From Phytopythium helicoides (lineage: Eukaryota; Oomycota; Peronosporomycetes; Pythiales; Pythiaceae): a stretch of DNA of 64,000 nucleotides. Within the stretch, counting starts at the first letter, position 1; each line of letters begins with the position of its first letter. The stretch spans positions 124,001 to 188,000 of the forward strand of contig JANFNE010000020.1 in the NCBI GenBank assembly GCA_024867545.1. The letters are read 5' to 3'. The position numbers were made by a program, and so were the translations under genes. The notes beneath the pieces were generated by a model, which saw only the letters and a list, made by a program, of their open reading frames with translations, was not told the DNA's origin and searched no databases. Below are positions 11,161 through 21,954 of this stretch, in pieces.

Positions 11161-14100
11161 CTACAAAAACCGCAAGTGACGCCGCGCTACAACCGCAAGT
11201 CCGATGATAACAATTGTTGCTGTTGCAACAGCGCCGGCTTCCACTACTGTATCGTAGCCATTGGTGGGCGGTTTTCGTTGTGCACTGAACCACGCTAACA
11301 CCAGACTGACAACTTCAGATCCTTGTGCCCATTCTCGAAGCATGACCCGATAAAAGGCCAGCCTTGCAGGAATCGTTGCTATTTGGCCTCCACCAGCCTC
11401 GGCAGCTAGATCTCTTGACCGCTCGAAATATCGTTTTGCACGTGCGAAATTTACCCCGATGCCCACCCCGTTTTCATACATGTATCCAACGTTGTATGCT
11501 GCGCGATCGTCACCACGTGCGCTTGCTCTACTATACCAGTCCAACGCCTGGTGGTAGTCAACTTCCACTCCTGCTAACCCATGAAAGTAGAAGTCTCCGA
11601 GTCGAACAAGCACTTCTTGATCGTCGTTGATATCGTGTGCAAGGAGTAAATACTTGACGGCTCGTCGCTCTTTTTGAAGTTGTGTCAACAATGGAAGTAC
11701 ATCTTTTCCGCTTCCAGCATCTTTTCGAGCGAGCATGTCATATAGAAATGCCAGATTACTTGAAGCCAGAGGATATCCTCCAAATTCTTGTGCGTCGTGA
11801 TACTGGACGATTGCTTGGCCCCATTGACGGGACAAGTAATATGAGAATCCGGTGCGCATCTTACTCCCCCATCGGCCAACATCTGACGCCGCTTTTGAAT
11901 ATTCCAGCGCTCGTGTCCAATCAGGATCGATTGCTGTAGCCTCTGACGAGTCTCCACTAACGCGAAGTTGGATGCCATGCATCCATACATCGGCTAGCTC
12001 CATGACCGAGTCGAAGTGGCCAAACTTGCGTGCTGCGAGATCAAACAGCTCAATCGCTCGAGTCATATTTACTTGATTGCCTGCAGTCCCGATCCCCCGA
12101 GCGTAGCAGTAGCCAGCGTTAAACAGGCTGTCTCCGTCACGCTGCTCATTTGCGGCTCGATCAAATAGCTCCAAGGCCTTGGTTTTGTTTTCGGGCAGTC
12201 CTGCTGAGCCGTGGAAGTAGAGATATCCTAGGCCGTTGAGTGCGCGCGTGTGATTTTCCGCCTCGATTGCTTTATTGAACCACGAAATTGCAGTTTTGTT
12301 GTCCTGTTCGGAGGGCTGTACGCCTTCCCCTCTTAGCAGCATATTGGCAACGGCGCACTGAGAGTTTGGATGTCCTTCGGAAGCCGCGCGTTCAAAGTAG
12401 TGAAACGCCCGAGCATGGTCTCGCTGGACGCCGCGAGCTCCCCAATAATATAAATCCCCCATAGCAGCCATGGATTCAACATCTCCTTGATCAGCACGTA
12501 GCTTTTGGTATTGGATAAGCTCATCATTATCGCCACGTTCTCCTCGAGCTGTAAGATCTTCTTCCCCTTCGGAGTCACGGTAATCATAGAGGCGATTCAT
12601 CTCATGAAGCGGCTGCTTCCCACGCTCATGAAATGCGACAGACGCGTCACGAGCTGCGTGGTAATAGTGATGTGCCGCAACTGCATGCTGACTCGGTGTA
12701 TTTAGTGATTCTGTACTAGCACTGTATAGATGTCCCAAAATGGCAAAAGATGACTTCGAACCAGAAGAAGCTGCAACGTGGTACAAGCCCAGCTTCAAAT
12801 TCGCGAGTTCCATCACATGTTTATCAACTGAGCTCTCATTGTCAACTGCTGCTGCTGCCACCTCCAGTGCAAGAGCAAGATATCGCGCTGATTCTAGATG
12901 TCCTCGCTTAAGGGCTGCAAAGAGAAATCTTGCAGCTTTGTTCACATCTAAATCAACGTCATACGAAAATGTTGATGCGTTGCAAGAAGATGAGTCGCTC
13001 TGTACTCCATACAAATGAAATTTGCCTAGCTGAAAAAGTGCCAGCGGGTGACCCCTTTCGGCTAGCTCGTCAAGTTCATCAATTGCGCCAGGACCGCAGG
13101 CAGAAAGCAGGGACTGGATTGTTTCTCCATCCACTGAGCTGGAATGATCAAGTTGTTTTGTCACAATCCGTTGAAATGTGTAAGCAATTTGGCTTGCAGG
13201 GGTACGGGAGAGCTGATCAAGAGAGGGCAGATCGTTCTCTCCTTCTTCATCAATTAAATAGCTGGGGTGTGCACTCATATCAGCTAAGTATGCTTGAAGA
13301 TGCTGCTCTAGTGTCAAGGGCGTACCATATACACGAAGATTACTAATAAATCCTTGCATACCCGGCGTCCATGGACCCTTTCCGATGTGTAGAGGTCCGT
13401 CGTTTGCCTCAACCTCTTCATGAACACGCACACGTTGGTCGAGCTCTCCATTCACATACAACTCGATGACATAGTACCAAGATTGAGGATGTGAGAGCGA
13501 TTCTGGGCAAATGTCACCGTTTAAATCCTCGTGGCGGGCTCCTGAACAATTGTAAAATGAGAACCCAAGGTGAACCCACTCCCGTAGAGGCAATTCTTGC
13601 CCGGAATCTAGCCCGACATCTGGGTCGTTTTTTGTACTGGCACGAAGAACTAGTCGGCGTTCATTTGGCTTCCACCACACGGAAGGTGTTCGCTGTTCTT
13701 TTCCGCCATCTCCATGGAAAAAAAGTGTCCGAAAGCTGCCAGTGGAGTCTTCAGTGAGAAATAGCCAGAAGCTCATGCTCCAAGAGCCCTTGTTTGAATC
13801 TTCTACGGAGTGGAGAGCGGATTCCGGGACAATGAAGCCCTCATCTCCACCAGCAGTCAGAATACCAGGAATGAATAGAAATGGTGGTGTAGTTATGTGA
13901 GGAAAAGCTGACTCGGATATCACATTAGACTCGAAAAGAACGCGATGATACGAATCAAGAGCTGACGAAATCGAATCGTCTTGGAGAATGATGTCTGATT
14001 TGTCGCACAAGGATACACTCAATAAAGGAGACCGGATTGGCGGAGAAATTAAAAGAGGTGCTTCAACGGAGAGTGTATCGTGAATAACAACCTGATACGT

Positions 14101-15024
14101 AGCAGGACGCTCTATCCGAAAGTTGAGCTTCAAAGCGTATTCTGCACGTCGTAGCGGATGCTGTGCCTGATTGACTTGATTATTCCTGCTCTCTCTGCTT
14201 GGGCTCACTAATTTGGTCTCAAGCAGCCCATCCATAAACTGCTGCACCGGCTTGAGCTTGCTTACATCAACATCAAGGACCCGAAGTGTTAGAATGCGTC
14301 CATCCATCGACCAACTGCCAGTAAGGTTGTCACCAACATACTCGGAAAAGTCTACGATGGCGATCACGTCGTCTATCGAGGCAATCTCAGGACGGTTTGT
14401 CGGTGCTTGGAACTCGAGCACGATAGAGTCGTTGATTTCCAGAGGAAAAACATTCTGTTCTTCTCCACGATTGGCCTCAGATTCCATATCTGGAAGTTCA
14501 GGGAATCGGATCCCCACGAGCTCCGGGTGGCAGTAGTCTGGATCAAACTCGCACTGGAGTGAAATTGTAGTGACTTTGCCATCGTCAATCTCAATAAGGT
14601 CTTCATCACTGATCTCTTCAGCTGCGGTCTTCGACGGAAAAGCAATATCTTTTACCACAACGTCTTCCCTGCCGTCATCATGAACGAGCACAAGTTCCCA
14701 CAAAGCCGATTTCTCGATTTCCTGCGAGCTGTTCCATACGACCTCAACGCCCACATGATCTAGCGAGCAAACAGTGAATGGCTCATCGTCTTCCTCGCCC
14801 CATGCCAAATGCGGCGTTGATGCCGAGTAAATGACCCAGCGACCATCACGACCGCCTCCTTGGCTGTCAACCACGTCCTCTTGTTCCATCTCCGCCGCGG
14901 TAGACTCCTTCCAAGGCAACTCGCCACCATCTCCACAGCTCAAACCACCTTCTCCACCTTCTGCGTCGTCCCCATTGGCCCAGCAGAAGACGCTCGCGGC
15001 CAGCACCCACAGTCGTCTCGCCAT
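11161..15024 (-). CDS. SEL1L/HRD3-like ERAD protein with LamG-like domain
   Basis: Intron-free frame of 1,287 residues from ATG 15024 (MARRLWVLAASVFCWANGDD). The first 17 residues form a signal peptide. Residues about 410-575 form a concanavalin/laminin-G-like sandwich (GSWSMSFWLFLTED, LVLRASTKNDPDVG, YYVIELYVNGELDQR, GFISNLRVYG). From about 680 to 1,210 there are many Sel1 repeats, seen as recurring A-x-x-x-L-G-x-x-Y-x-x-G patterns such as AMGDLYYWGARGVQRDHARA and NVGYMYENGVGIG. A single membrane segment near the C-terminus (AVATATIVIIGLAVVA) precedes a short basic tail. Family knowledge: SEL1L/Hrd3 is the lumenal client receptor of the Hrd1 ubiquitin ligase at the ER membrane. The lumenal LamG-like domain probably helps client or glycan contact (inference). 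Confidence 0.85.
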   Translation of the reverse strand: MARRLWVLAASVFCWANGDDAEGGEGGLSCGDGGELPWKESTAAEMEQEDVVDSQGGGRDGRWVIYSASTPHLAWGEEDDEPFTVCSLDHVGVEVVWNSSQEIEKSALWELVLVHDDGREDVVVKDIAFPSKTAAEEISDEDLIEIDDGKVTTISLQCEFDPDYCHPELVGIRFPELPDMESEANRGEEQNVFPLEINDSIVLEFQAPTNRPEIASIDDVIAIVDFSEYVGDNLTGSWSMDGRILTLRVLDVDVSKLKPVQQFMDGLLETKLVSPSRESRNNQVNQAQHPLRRAEYALKLNFRIERPATYQVVIHDTLSVEAPLLISPPIRSPLLSVSLCDKSDIILQDDSISSALDSYHRVLFESNVISESAFPHITTPPFLFIPGILTAGGDEGFIVPESALHSVEDSNKGSWSMSFWLFLTEDSTGSFRTLFFHGDGGKEQRTPSVWWKPNERRLVLRASTKNDPDVGLDSGQELPLREWVHLGFSFYNCSGARHEDLNGDICPESLSHPQSWYYVIELYVNGELDQRVRVHEEVEANDGPLHIGKGPWTPGMQGFISNLRVYGTPLTLEQHLQAYLADMSAHPSYLIDEEGENDLPSLDQLSRTPASQIAYTFQRIVTKQLDHSSSVDGETIQSLLSACGPGAIDELDELAERGHPLALFQLGKFHLYGVQSDSSSCNASTFSYDVDLDVNKAARFLFAALKRGHLESARYLALALEVAAAAVDNESSVDKHVMELANLKLGLYHVAASSGSKSSFAILGHLYSASTESLNTPSQHAVAAHHYYHAARDASVAFHERGKQPLHEMNRLYDYRDSEGEEDLTARGERGDNDELIQYQKLRADQGDVESMAAMGDLYYWGARGVQRDHARAFHYFERAASEGHPNSQCAVANMLLRGEGVQPSEQDNKTAISWFNKAIEAENHTRALNGLGYLYFHGSAGLPENKTKALELFDRAANEQRDGDSLFNAGYCYARGIGTAGNQVNMTRAIELFDLAARKFGHFDSVMELADVWMHGIQLRVSGDSSEATAIDPDWTRALEYSKAASDVGRWGSKMRTGFSYYLSRQWGQAIVQYHDAQEFGGYPLASSNLAFLYDMLARKDAGSGKDVLPLLTQLQKERRAVKYLLLAHDINDDQEVLVRLGDFYFHGLAGVEVDYHQALDWYSRASARGDDRAAYNVGYMYENGVGIGVNFARAKRYFERSRDLAAEAGGGQIATIPARLAFYRVMLREWAQGSEVVSLVLAWFSAQRKPPTNGYDTVVEAGAVATATIVIIGLAVVARRHLRFL

Positions 15025-15144
15025 GCTCGTCACCTTGACGTCGTTTCCAGATCTTGCGCCTCAAACGGCAATTACGCCTAATTTCAGCCAATGGCATTGC
15101 GTGAATCCCCCCATTGGCACCATTAGAACCCTTGGCAGCCAGGC
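15025..15144. promoter_or_regulatory. Bidirectional promoter between SEL1L-like gene and TGS1
   Basis: Only 120 bases separate the two divergent start codons. The spacer holds two CCAAT boxes in opposite orientation: CCAAT at 15088-15092 and ATTGG at 15113-15117, about 20 bases apart. This arrangement suggests shared regulation of both genes. Confidence 0.55.
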
Positions 15145-16497
15145 ATGGCGCCGGTCAAGGTGGTGGCGCTCGCGAGCGTCGACGGGCAGACGCTGAGCCA
15201 GGAGGTGCGTCGCCACTCGCTCCACCTGCACGGCGACATCCCGCTCTGTCTGTCAGAGTGATGGTGGCGTCTGACTCGCTATGAGCGCTGCAGGAGGCGG
15301 CGGCGAGGCTCGAAGCCAAGCGCGCTGCCAGTCGCGAGGCCAAGCGCAAGCACCGGGAGGAGGGCGAGGGCGACGCGTACGACGAGCTGTTCGACGCGGC
15401 GCAGGTGCAATTGCAGCGGGAGATGGCGGCCGCTGGGGTGGACGGGCAGCTGCCCATGAGCTTCGGCGGCACTCGCGAGGTCGGGAGGCCGCGGAGCAAG
15501 AAGCGCCGGCGAGGCGATGAAGAGAGCGAGCGGGTGAAGGAGACCAAGGTCGTCGAGAAGGTGCACGTGGTGTACGACTCGGATGGAGAGGTGTCGGCGC
15601 GCAAGGTTGAGAATGTGGAGGTGGTCGTGCCGCCAGAGCAAGAGACGCCCAAGATGCAGCAGGAGGTGGAACCTGTCGTCGCCAAGCCACGAAGCAAACT
15701 TCCAGGTGATGCAGTGAGGCAATCTGCAGTTATAAGTTGGATATGCTGACATGACGCCTGCAGTTCCGAAGGATGTGCGCAAGTTCTGGGAGAAGCGCAA
15801 CGTTCTGTTCTACAAGTACGACGAGGGCATTCAGCTAGATCACGAGAGCTGGTACTCGGTGCGTGCCTCATCCGTGTCGTAATCTAAAGATGCGTGATTG
15901 TTGATGCGTTTACGGTGAACATAGGTAACACCGCAGGCAATTGCAGAGCATATCGCCGAGCGTTGTCGCTGCGACGTCGTGGTCGACCCTTTTGCGGGTT
16001 GCGGAGGAAATGTCATCCAGCTAGCGAAAACGTGTCGTCAAGTCATCGCGATCGATGTTGATCCCGAGAAGATTCGAATGGCGAAACATAATGCTGCCAT
16101 CTACGGCGTGGCGGACAAGATAGAGTTTATTGTCGGCGACTCGACGAAGATTCTGCCTACGCTCAAGCATGCTGATGTTGTGTTTCTGTCGCCGCCTTGG
16201 GGAGGTCTCAAGTATAGCCGCAAACGCTATGACATGGAAGGGATGGTGATCAACGGGGTGACAGGCAGCGCGTTGTTTGCACTTGCTCGAAGATTGACGA
16301 AGAACATCGTGTACTACATGCCCAAGACAACGCCGGTGGCCGATCTAGAGGCGCTAGCGCCAGATGAACCAGTCGAGTGTGAAATGGTCGTACTCAACAA
16401 GACGTCGTCAGTGATGACCGCATACTACGGCGACTTGGTAAAGGTAGAAAAAGAGGACGGTCAGACAACGAGAGATGACATAGAGCAGGCTGCATAG
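15145..16497 (+). CDS. TGS1: Trimethylguanosine synthase (cap hypermethylase)
   Basis: Four exons: 15145-15204, 15294-15705, 15764-15858, 15925-16497; 379 residues, all GT-AG and in phase. The N-terminal half is charged and contains a basic patch (RPRSKKRRRGDEESERVKE), probably nuclear localisation. The C-terminal half is the methyltransferase: FWEKRNVLFYKYDEGIQLD leads into SWYSVTPQAIAEHIAERC, then the SAM-binding motif VDPFAGCGGNVIQLA, the acidic motif VIAIDVDPEKI, and the catalytic SPPWGGLKYS. These match eukaryotic TGS1. Known reaction: two further N2 methylations of m7G caps on snRNAs, snoRNAs and telomerase RNA, giving m2,2,7G caps. It is shorter than the human enzyme, which has a long N-terminal extension, and resembles the compact form of lower eukaryotes. 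Confidence 0.95.
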
Positions 16498-16575
16498 GAC
16501 ATGCTTTTGACCCGACACACAAACTCTTAGACTGGGGAAGAAAGCGCAAAACACGAAGTGATCGGCGATGTTGTC

Positions 16576-17262
16576 TTAGAACTCGACCTTCGGCAGGTCT
16601 AGGAGACCGAATTCCTCCGTGTACATCTTGGCCATGGTGTCGTACGCGACCATGTCGCCAGCTCGAATCATGTTGCCTGCAGACACGTTCGTGTGTCAGG
16701 TTATGTCGTTGGCAACAGCGACGCTGCAATTACACAAACCTACCTGCGTCGCAGTTCAATGGCGAGTCGGCAGCGGGGTCGGACAGCAGGGAGATGACAG
16801 CTAGACACGCCGCCTGCATTGCACACACCATTGGGCCAAGTTAGAGCATCTAACAAAGCGCGTTCATGCACAAGAGCCACCAGTCGTACGCGCAGCGTCC
16901 AGGCCGGAGACCACTCGCGCTTGAGGATGTCGAGGCAGATGCTGCCGTCCTGCACTGCAGCCGTCAGCAGGTCGCCTACCAACTCTCACCAACCAGCAGC
17001 GACACCCACGCACCTTGAAATGCACATTGGGGTGGAAGATCTTGGTGACGAACTTCATCTTGGGCGGCTCCATGGGGTACAGCGGCGTGGTCTGGATGGC
17101 GAGCTCGAACGCGCGGTCCTCGAACGGCGTGTCCTTGGGCCCGCGGATGAAGGCCTTCCAGCGCATGATGGTGTCCTCCTCCGGGAACAGCACCATGTCC
17201 TCCTCCGGGTTCTTGCGCAGCTCCTGCAGCTCCTTGCGCAGTCGCTTGACGTTGGTGTTCAT
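16576..17262 (-). CDS. PEX4: Peroxisomal ubiquitin-conjugating enzyme PEX4
   Basis: Four exons on the minus strand: 17262-17014, 16949-16890, 16813-16744, 16676-16576; 159 residues. The UBC fold is complete: YPMEPPKMKFVTKIFHPNVH, then DGSICLDILKREWSPAWTLR with the catalytic Cys in SICLDIL, and SPLNCDAGNMIRAGDMVAYD. The last block (GN-x-x-R-x-GD followed by Met/Tyr at the end) is typical of PEX4/UBC21 rather than of general E2 enzymes. Known role: mono-ubiquitination of the import receptor PEX5 at the peroxisome membrane for its recycling. It starts 136 bases from the divergent IFT20 gene and faces TGS1 tail to tail (78 nt apart). Confidence 0.9.
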
Positions 17263-17398
17263 GCTCGCGCGACTTGTTGATCTGGGTATGCCAGGTGGCG
17301 GCTTCCAAGCTGATCGACATGCGTGGTGTGGCCCACATGGAAGCGATCTCGAAGCGACGCATGGGCAGCGCCTCGATATCCACGCACTCGAGAAAGCC
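17263..17398. promoter_or_regulatory. Bidirectional promoter between PEX4 and IFT20
   Basis: The 136-base spacer separates two divergent start codons and must carry the proximal promoter of both genes. No TATA box or CCAAT box is evident. Confidence 0.45.
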
Positions 17399-18053
17399 AT
17401 GAGCCGCAACGACAATCAGCTGCCGCATGTGTCGTTCGACGACGACTACCGCGTTCGCGTGCTCGACAAGGAGAGCATCGTGCACACGCAGGAGCTCGAG
17501 ATCGAGAGCAATCAGTTCGCGACAAGTGCGTGGGCTCGGTGAATGATTCCTGGCAGGTTGCTAACACTTTTTTTTCTCCCTCTTCTAAACTATCTATATG
17601 GGTTGTAGAGCTCGATGAGTTCCATGAGATCATCAAGGGTGTGCTAGAGGTGCTGGAGGGCCAAGCCAAACGCATTGAGCGCGAAAAACTTAAGGTGGGA
17701 CTCACCCCGTGCTGGGCACTGTCTCCCGGTTTTTTTGTTCTCTCTGCTACATGAAACAGCACGGACATCCATTGTTGTTGTGTCGTGCAGGCGATTGGAC
17801 AGCGCAACAAGGTCGACAACGAGATCGACAACCGCAACCGGCAGAAAATGACGCTCGAACTCCAAATCAAGGAAAAGCAGACTGAGCTCGAGCGGTGAGA
17901 GCTCGTCATGAAAGTGACTTTTTGCCGTTCTCATCACTGACAACGTTACGCTCTCGTTTGCCCCGCAGGTACCTGTTGCAGTACCAGTCGCTGACTCGCA
18001 TCGCCGACGAGCAGCAACTTCTCATCGACAAACTCAGCAACAACGAGGCGTAG
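17399..18053 (+). CDS. IFT20: Intraflagellar transport protein IFT20
   Basis: Four exons: 17399-17525, 17609-17694, 17791-17894, 17969-18053; 133 residues, nearly the size of the human protein (132). The layout is the family's: a short N-terminal segment (VSFDDDYRVRVLDKESI), then a continuous coiled coil (LDEFHEIIKGVLEVLEGQAK, KLKAIGQRNKVDNEIDN, LELQIKEKQTELERYLLQYQ). The KLKAIGQRN block and the LERY-x-x-x-Y block correspond to conserved parts of animal and algal IFT20. Known role: IFT-B complex subunit that carries ciliary membrane proteins from the Golgi to the flagellum. Its presence implies flagellated cells, such as zoospores. Confidence 0.92.
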
Positions 18054-18401
18054 GACTGACTTGATGATTGCTTGTACAATTGAGATGTGCAGCACACTTT
18101 GGGAAGTGATTGAACGTAGACAAACCGCTGTGGTTGAGGAAACGAACCAATAGCAGTAACAACAACAACAACGACAAACACTTGCAAATGAAAAGCGGGC
18201 TTTACGTTCCTTCCTACTGCAAATAATAAGGCTGCTAAATACTAGGACGAAGCTTCTCGGGTAAGGAGTACTGCGCCAAATCACACACAGTAAGAGCTAG
18301 ACAGGCGAAAGAGGAAGAACCAAGGGCGTCCAGGCGGGCGTGGGCGTGTAGATTGCGCGTGGATCGCTTCACGCTCGAAAAAAACGTGCAAATCACTGCG
18401 C
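18054..18401. other. Intergenic spacer between convergent IFT20 and histone H3
   Basis: 348 bases holding two 3' UTRs. A CAA/AAC-rich run lies at about 18158-18178. I did not find a canonical histone 3' stem-loop on the minus strand downstream of the H3 stop. Confidence 0.45.
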
Positions 18402-19765
<1,364 letters not shown>

Positions 19766-21850
19766 ATGGGCGACTTCGAGGCGCTTGCTGCCAGCTGCCG
19801 CGACGCCGCCTTCCGGTGCGTACGCGCGCTCTCCATGCGTCTACATGGATTGAGATGCAATTTACGGCTGCGCATGTGCTAAATCCCGGTTTTCCGCGCT
19901 CACGGCGTGCCCAGAAAGTCGCTGGCGGCCACTGACGTCTGGAGCGTGGCGACTGCTGCATTGAGCGACTGCCTGCGCATCCTGAAGGCCAATGTGGTGA
20001 GCAGCGTCGCGAACAGTGTCAGCCAGACGGACGCAAGCGAATCAGGAGTTGCGGATCAAGACGACGATGACGACGGGCTCGGGTACACGCTGCGTGTGAG
20101 CAAGGGACAGCTGCCAGATGTGAACAGCGCTGAAGACATCGCTGCTCGCGCCGTTACTGTGTGCGATCGAGAAGCAGTCGAAGTCGCTGTGGAGACGGCT
20201 ACGTCGGTGCTGCGATTTTTCCGGAATGCTTCCGCCGGTGTGCGTGCGAATCAAGATGCTTGCCGCATTTCAAACAGCTTCGGCTTGGTACGGAAGACAG
20301 TCTTGCATGTACCGAAGTCTTTCAGCTCTGACGGAATCTGCTGCCTCGCTTTAGACACACGATATTATTATTGGCTGCTGTGAGTGGATTGAAGTGGATG
20401 ACGACGCTATCTCGTCGTAAGATGCGAATCGATTCTAGACTCACCAGCATGTTGAGTACTCGCTAACGAACTGGTGTTGACAGGGCCGTTGTACTACTGC
20501 AACAAGTGGCGTTGCAATTCTCTGTGAATTTTGTAACAGGAAATAGCGTGAATCAAGCTGCAGCGTGGAATACATATTTTCCTGACCACTTCCAGGTATG
20601 TCGCGTCTTCATGTAAGTATTCCATACGCATACTGAAGTGAATTTGATTCTCTTAGAAAATCCTGGTTGAGTGTCAAGAGCATCGCAAAGTTTGCGCCTT
20701 CACTGCTGCGCTCATCATGAACTGCATCAACTCAACGGACGATACCGAAAACAAAACCATTACTTTTGTAAACGATGACGAGGAAGAGCCCGCTTCAAGT
20801 GGACAGCGAAGAACAGATCTGGTGCGAACACTTATTTCTTCGACATACACATCTGTAGTAGTCCACTAACGACTTGGTGCTGCAATGTAGGTTTGCGCGC
20901 GGAACCTGGTGATTACACTCCTTCAGCGCTGTGTGCCCAAGCCTGTCGCCTACAATTCGAGCACCACCGGACTCCAGGGTGATGTTGACGCCCCCGATGC
21001 TGAAGACCCAACATTTGAGTGGATCTGCCTGCTCTTCCGCGTTCTTTTTCGGGCTGGGCATGCTCGTGACTTGTACAATGCTGTGGGAGCCCACATGCTT
21101 AGCCGATTGTGGTCACGCGTCACACCAGAGCAACTCATTCTGCTTCGCATGCTTTCAGTTTGGGTTGACCATGTCGCTAGCTCATTGCGTACTATTGAGC
21201 ATGCTCACCATGATGACCCCGAGGTACTTGCGCTTGTCAATATGGTTGACTTCGTCAAAGCTACTTGGGTGTATATCATCAGCACTGACGAAGAAGACCG
21301 CCCTGACGATGTCGAGCCTGTGCGCAAACTCATGTGGATCGACCTTGAGAACGAGGCCAAACTGCTGCTGCTCGAGGTACTTGGCGAGATCACCGTGAGT
21401 TGTCGTCAAGAGCTGCGCCTCTCGTATGAGGACACCAGTAAAGAGCTTTTGCGCTCTGTTTTAACAGAACTTCGGCGCGTGTGGAAGTTGCGTCCGAACA
21501 ACCCGAAGCCCAATTCTTCTTCAAAGCCTTCAAGCACGCAGACTCTGATTGTATCTTCGGAGGATTCCGGAGGAAACGAGCCTGAAGGCTATCGCTCGCG
21601 TTTGATCCGTGTAGCAGGAAACCTGTGTTTCCGAGATACTGCCCACCAAGACCTTGTGCGCGAGGAGGAGTTCATCCCTTTGCTGCTTGCCCATTGCAAC
21701 GTAGACGACCAAAATCCACTCATCCGAGAGTGGGCACTTGTGGCTTTGCGCAATTTGTGCGAGGGTAACGAGGCTAACCAAAGGTACATCGATGCGATGC
21801 GACCTCAAAGCCGAGAGACAGACAATTTTGCTGCGAAGACGGAAGACTAG
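19766..21850 (+). CDS. ATXN10: Ataxin-10 homologue
   Basis: Five exons: 19766-19815, 19915-20379, 20484-20595, 20657-20821, 20891-21850; 583 residues, phases consistent. The 3' end of exon 2 (LDTRYYYWLL) is the least certain part. The protein is helical and armadillo-like. The diagnostic C-terminal block is RLIRVAGNLCFRDTAHQDLV, followed by LLAHCNVDDQNPLIREWALV and ALRNLCEGNEANQRYID, which matches the conserved ataxin-10 domain. In other eukaryotes ataxin-10 works in neuronal survival, cytokinesis and cilium-related signalling. Its role here is unknown. It converges with the DENND4-like gene, 104 nt apart. Confidence 0.85.
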
Positions 21851-21954
21851 CATACTGAGAATGAAGAGAATAAAAAGACAAATGTTGACAGTGCAGTCAG
21901 TTTTTTGTTTGACTTTTTTTGCCTCCAACCAACACAAATAATTTCGCACGTGCA

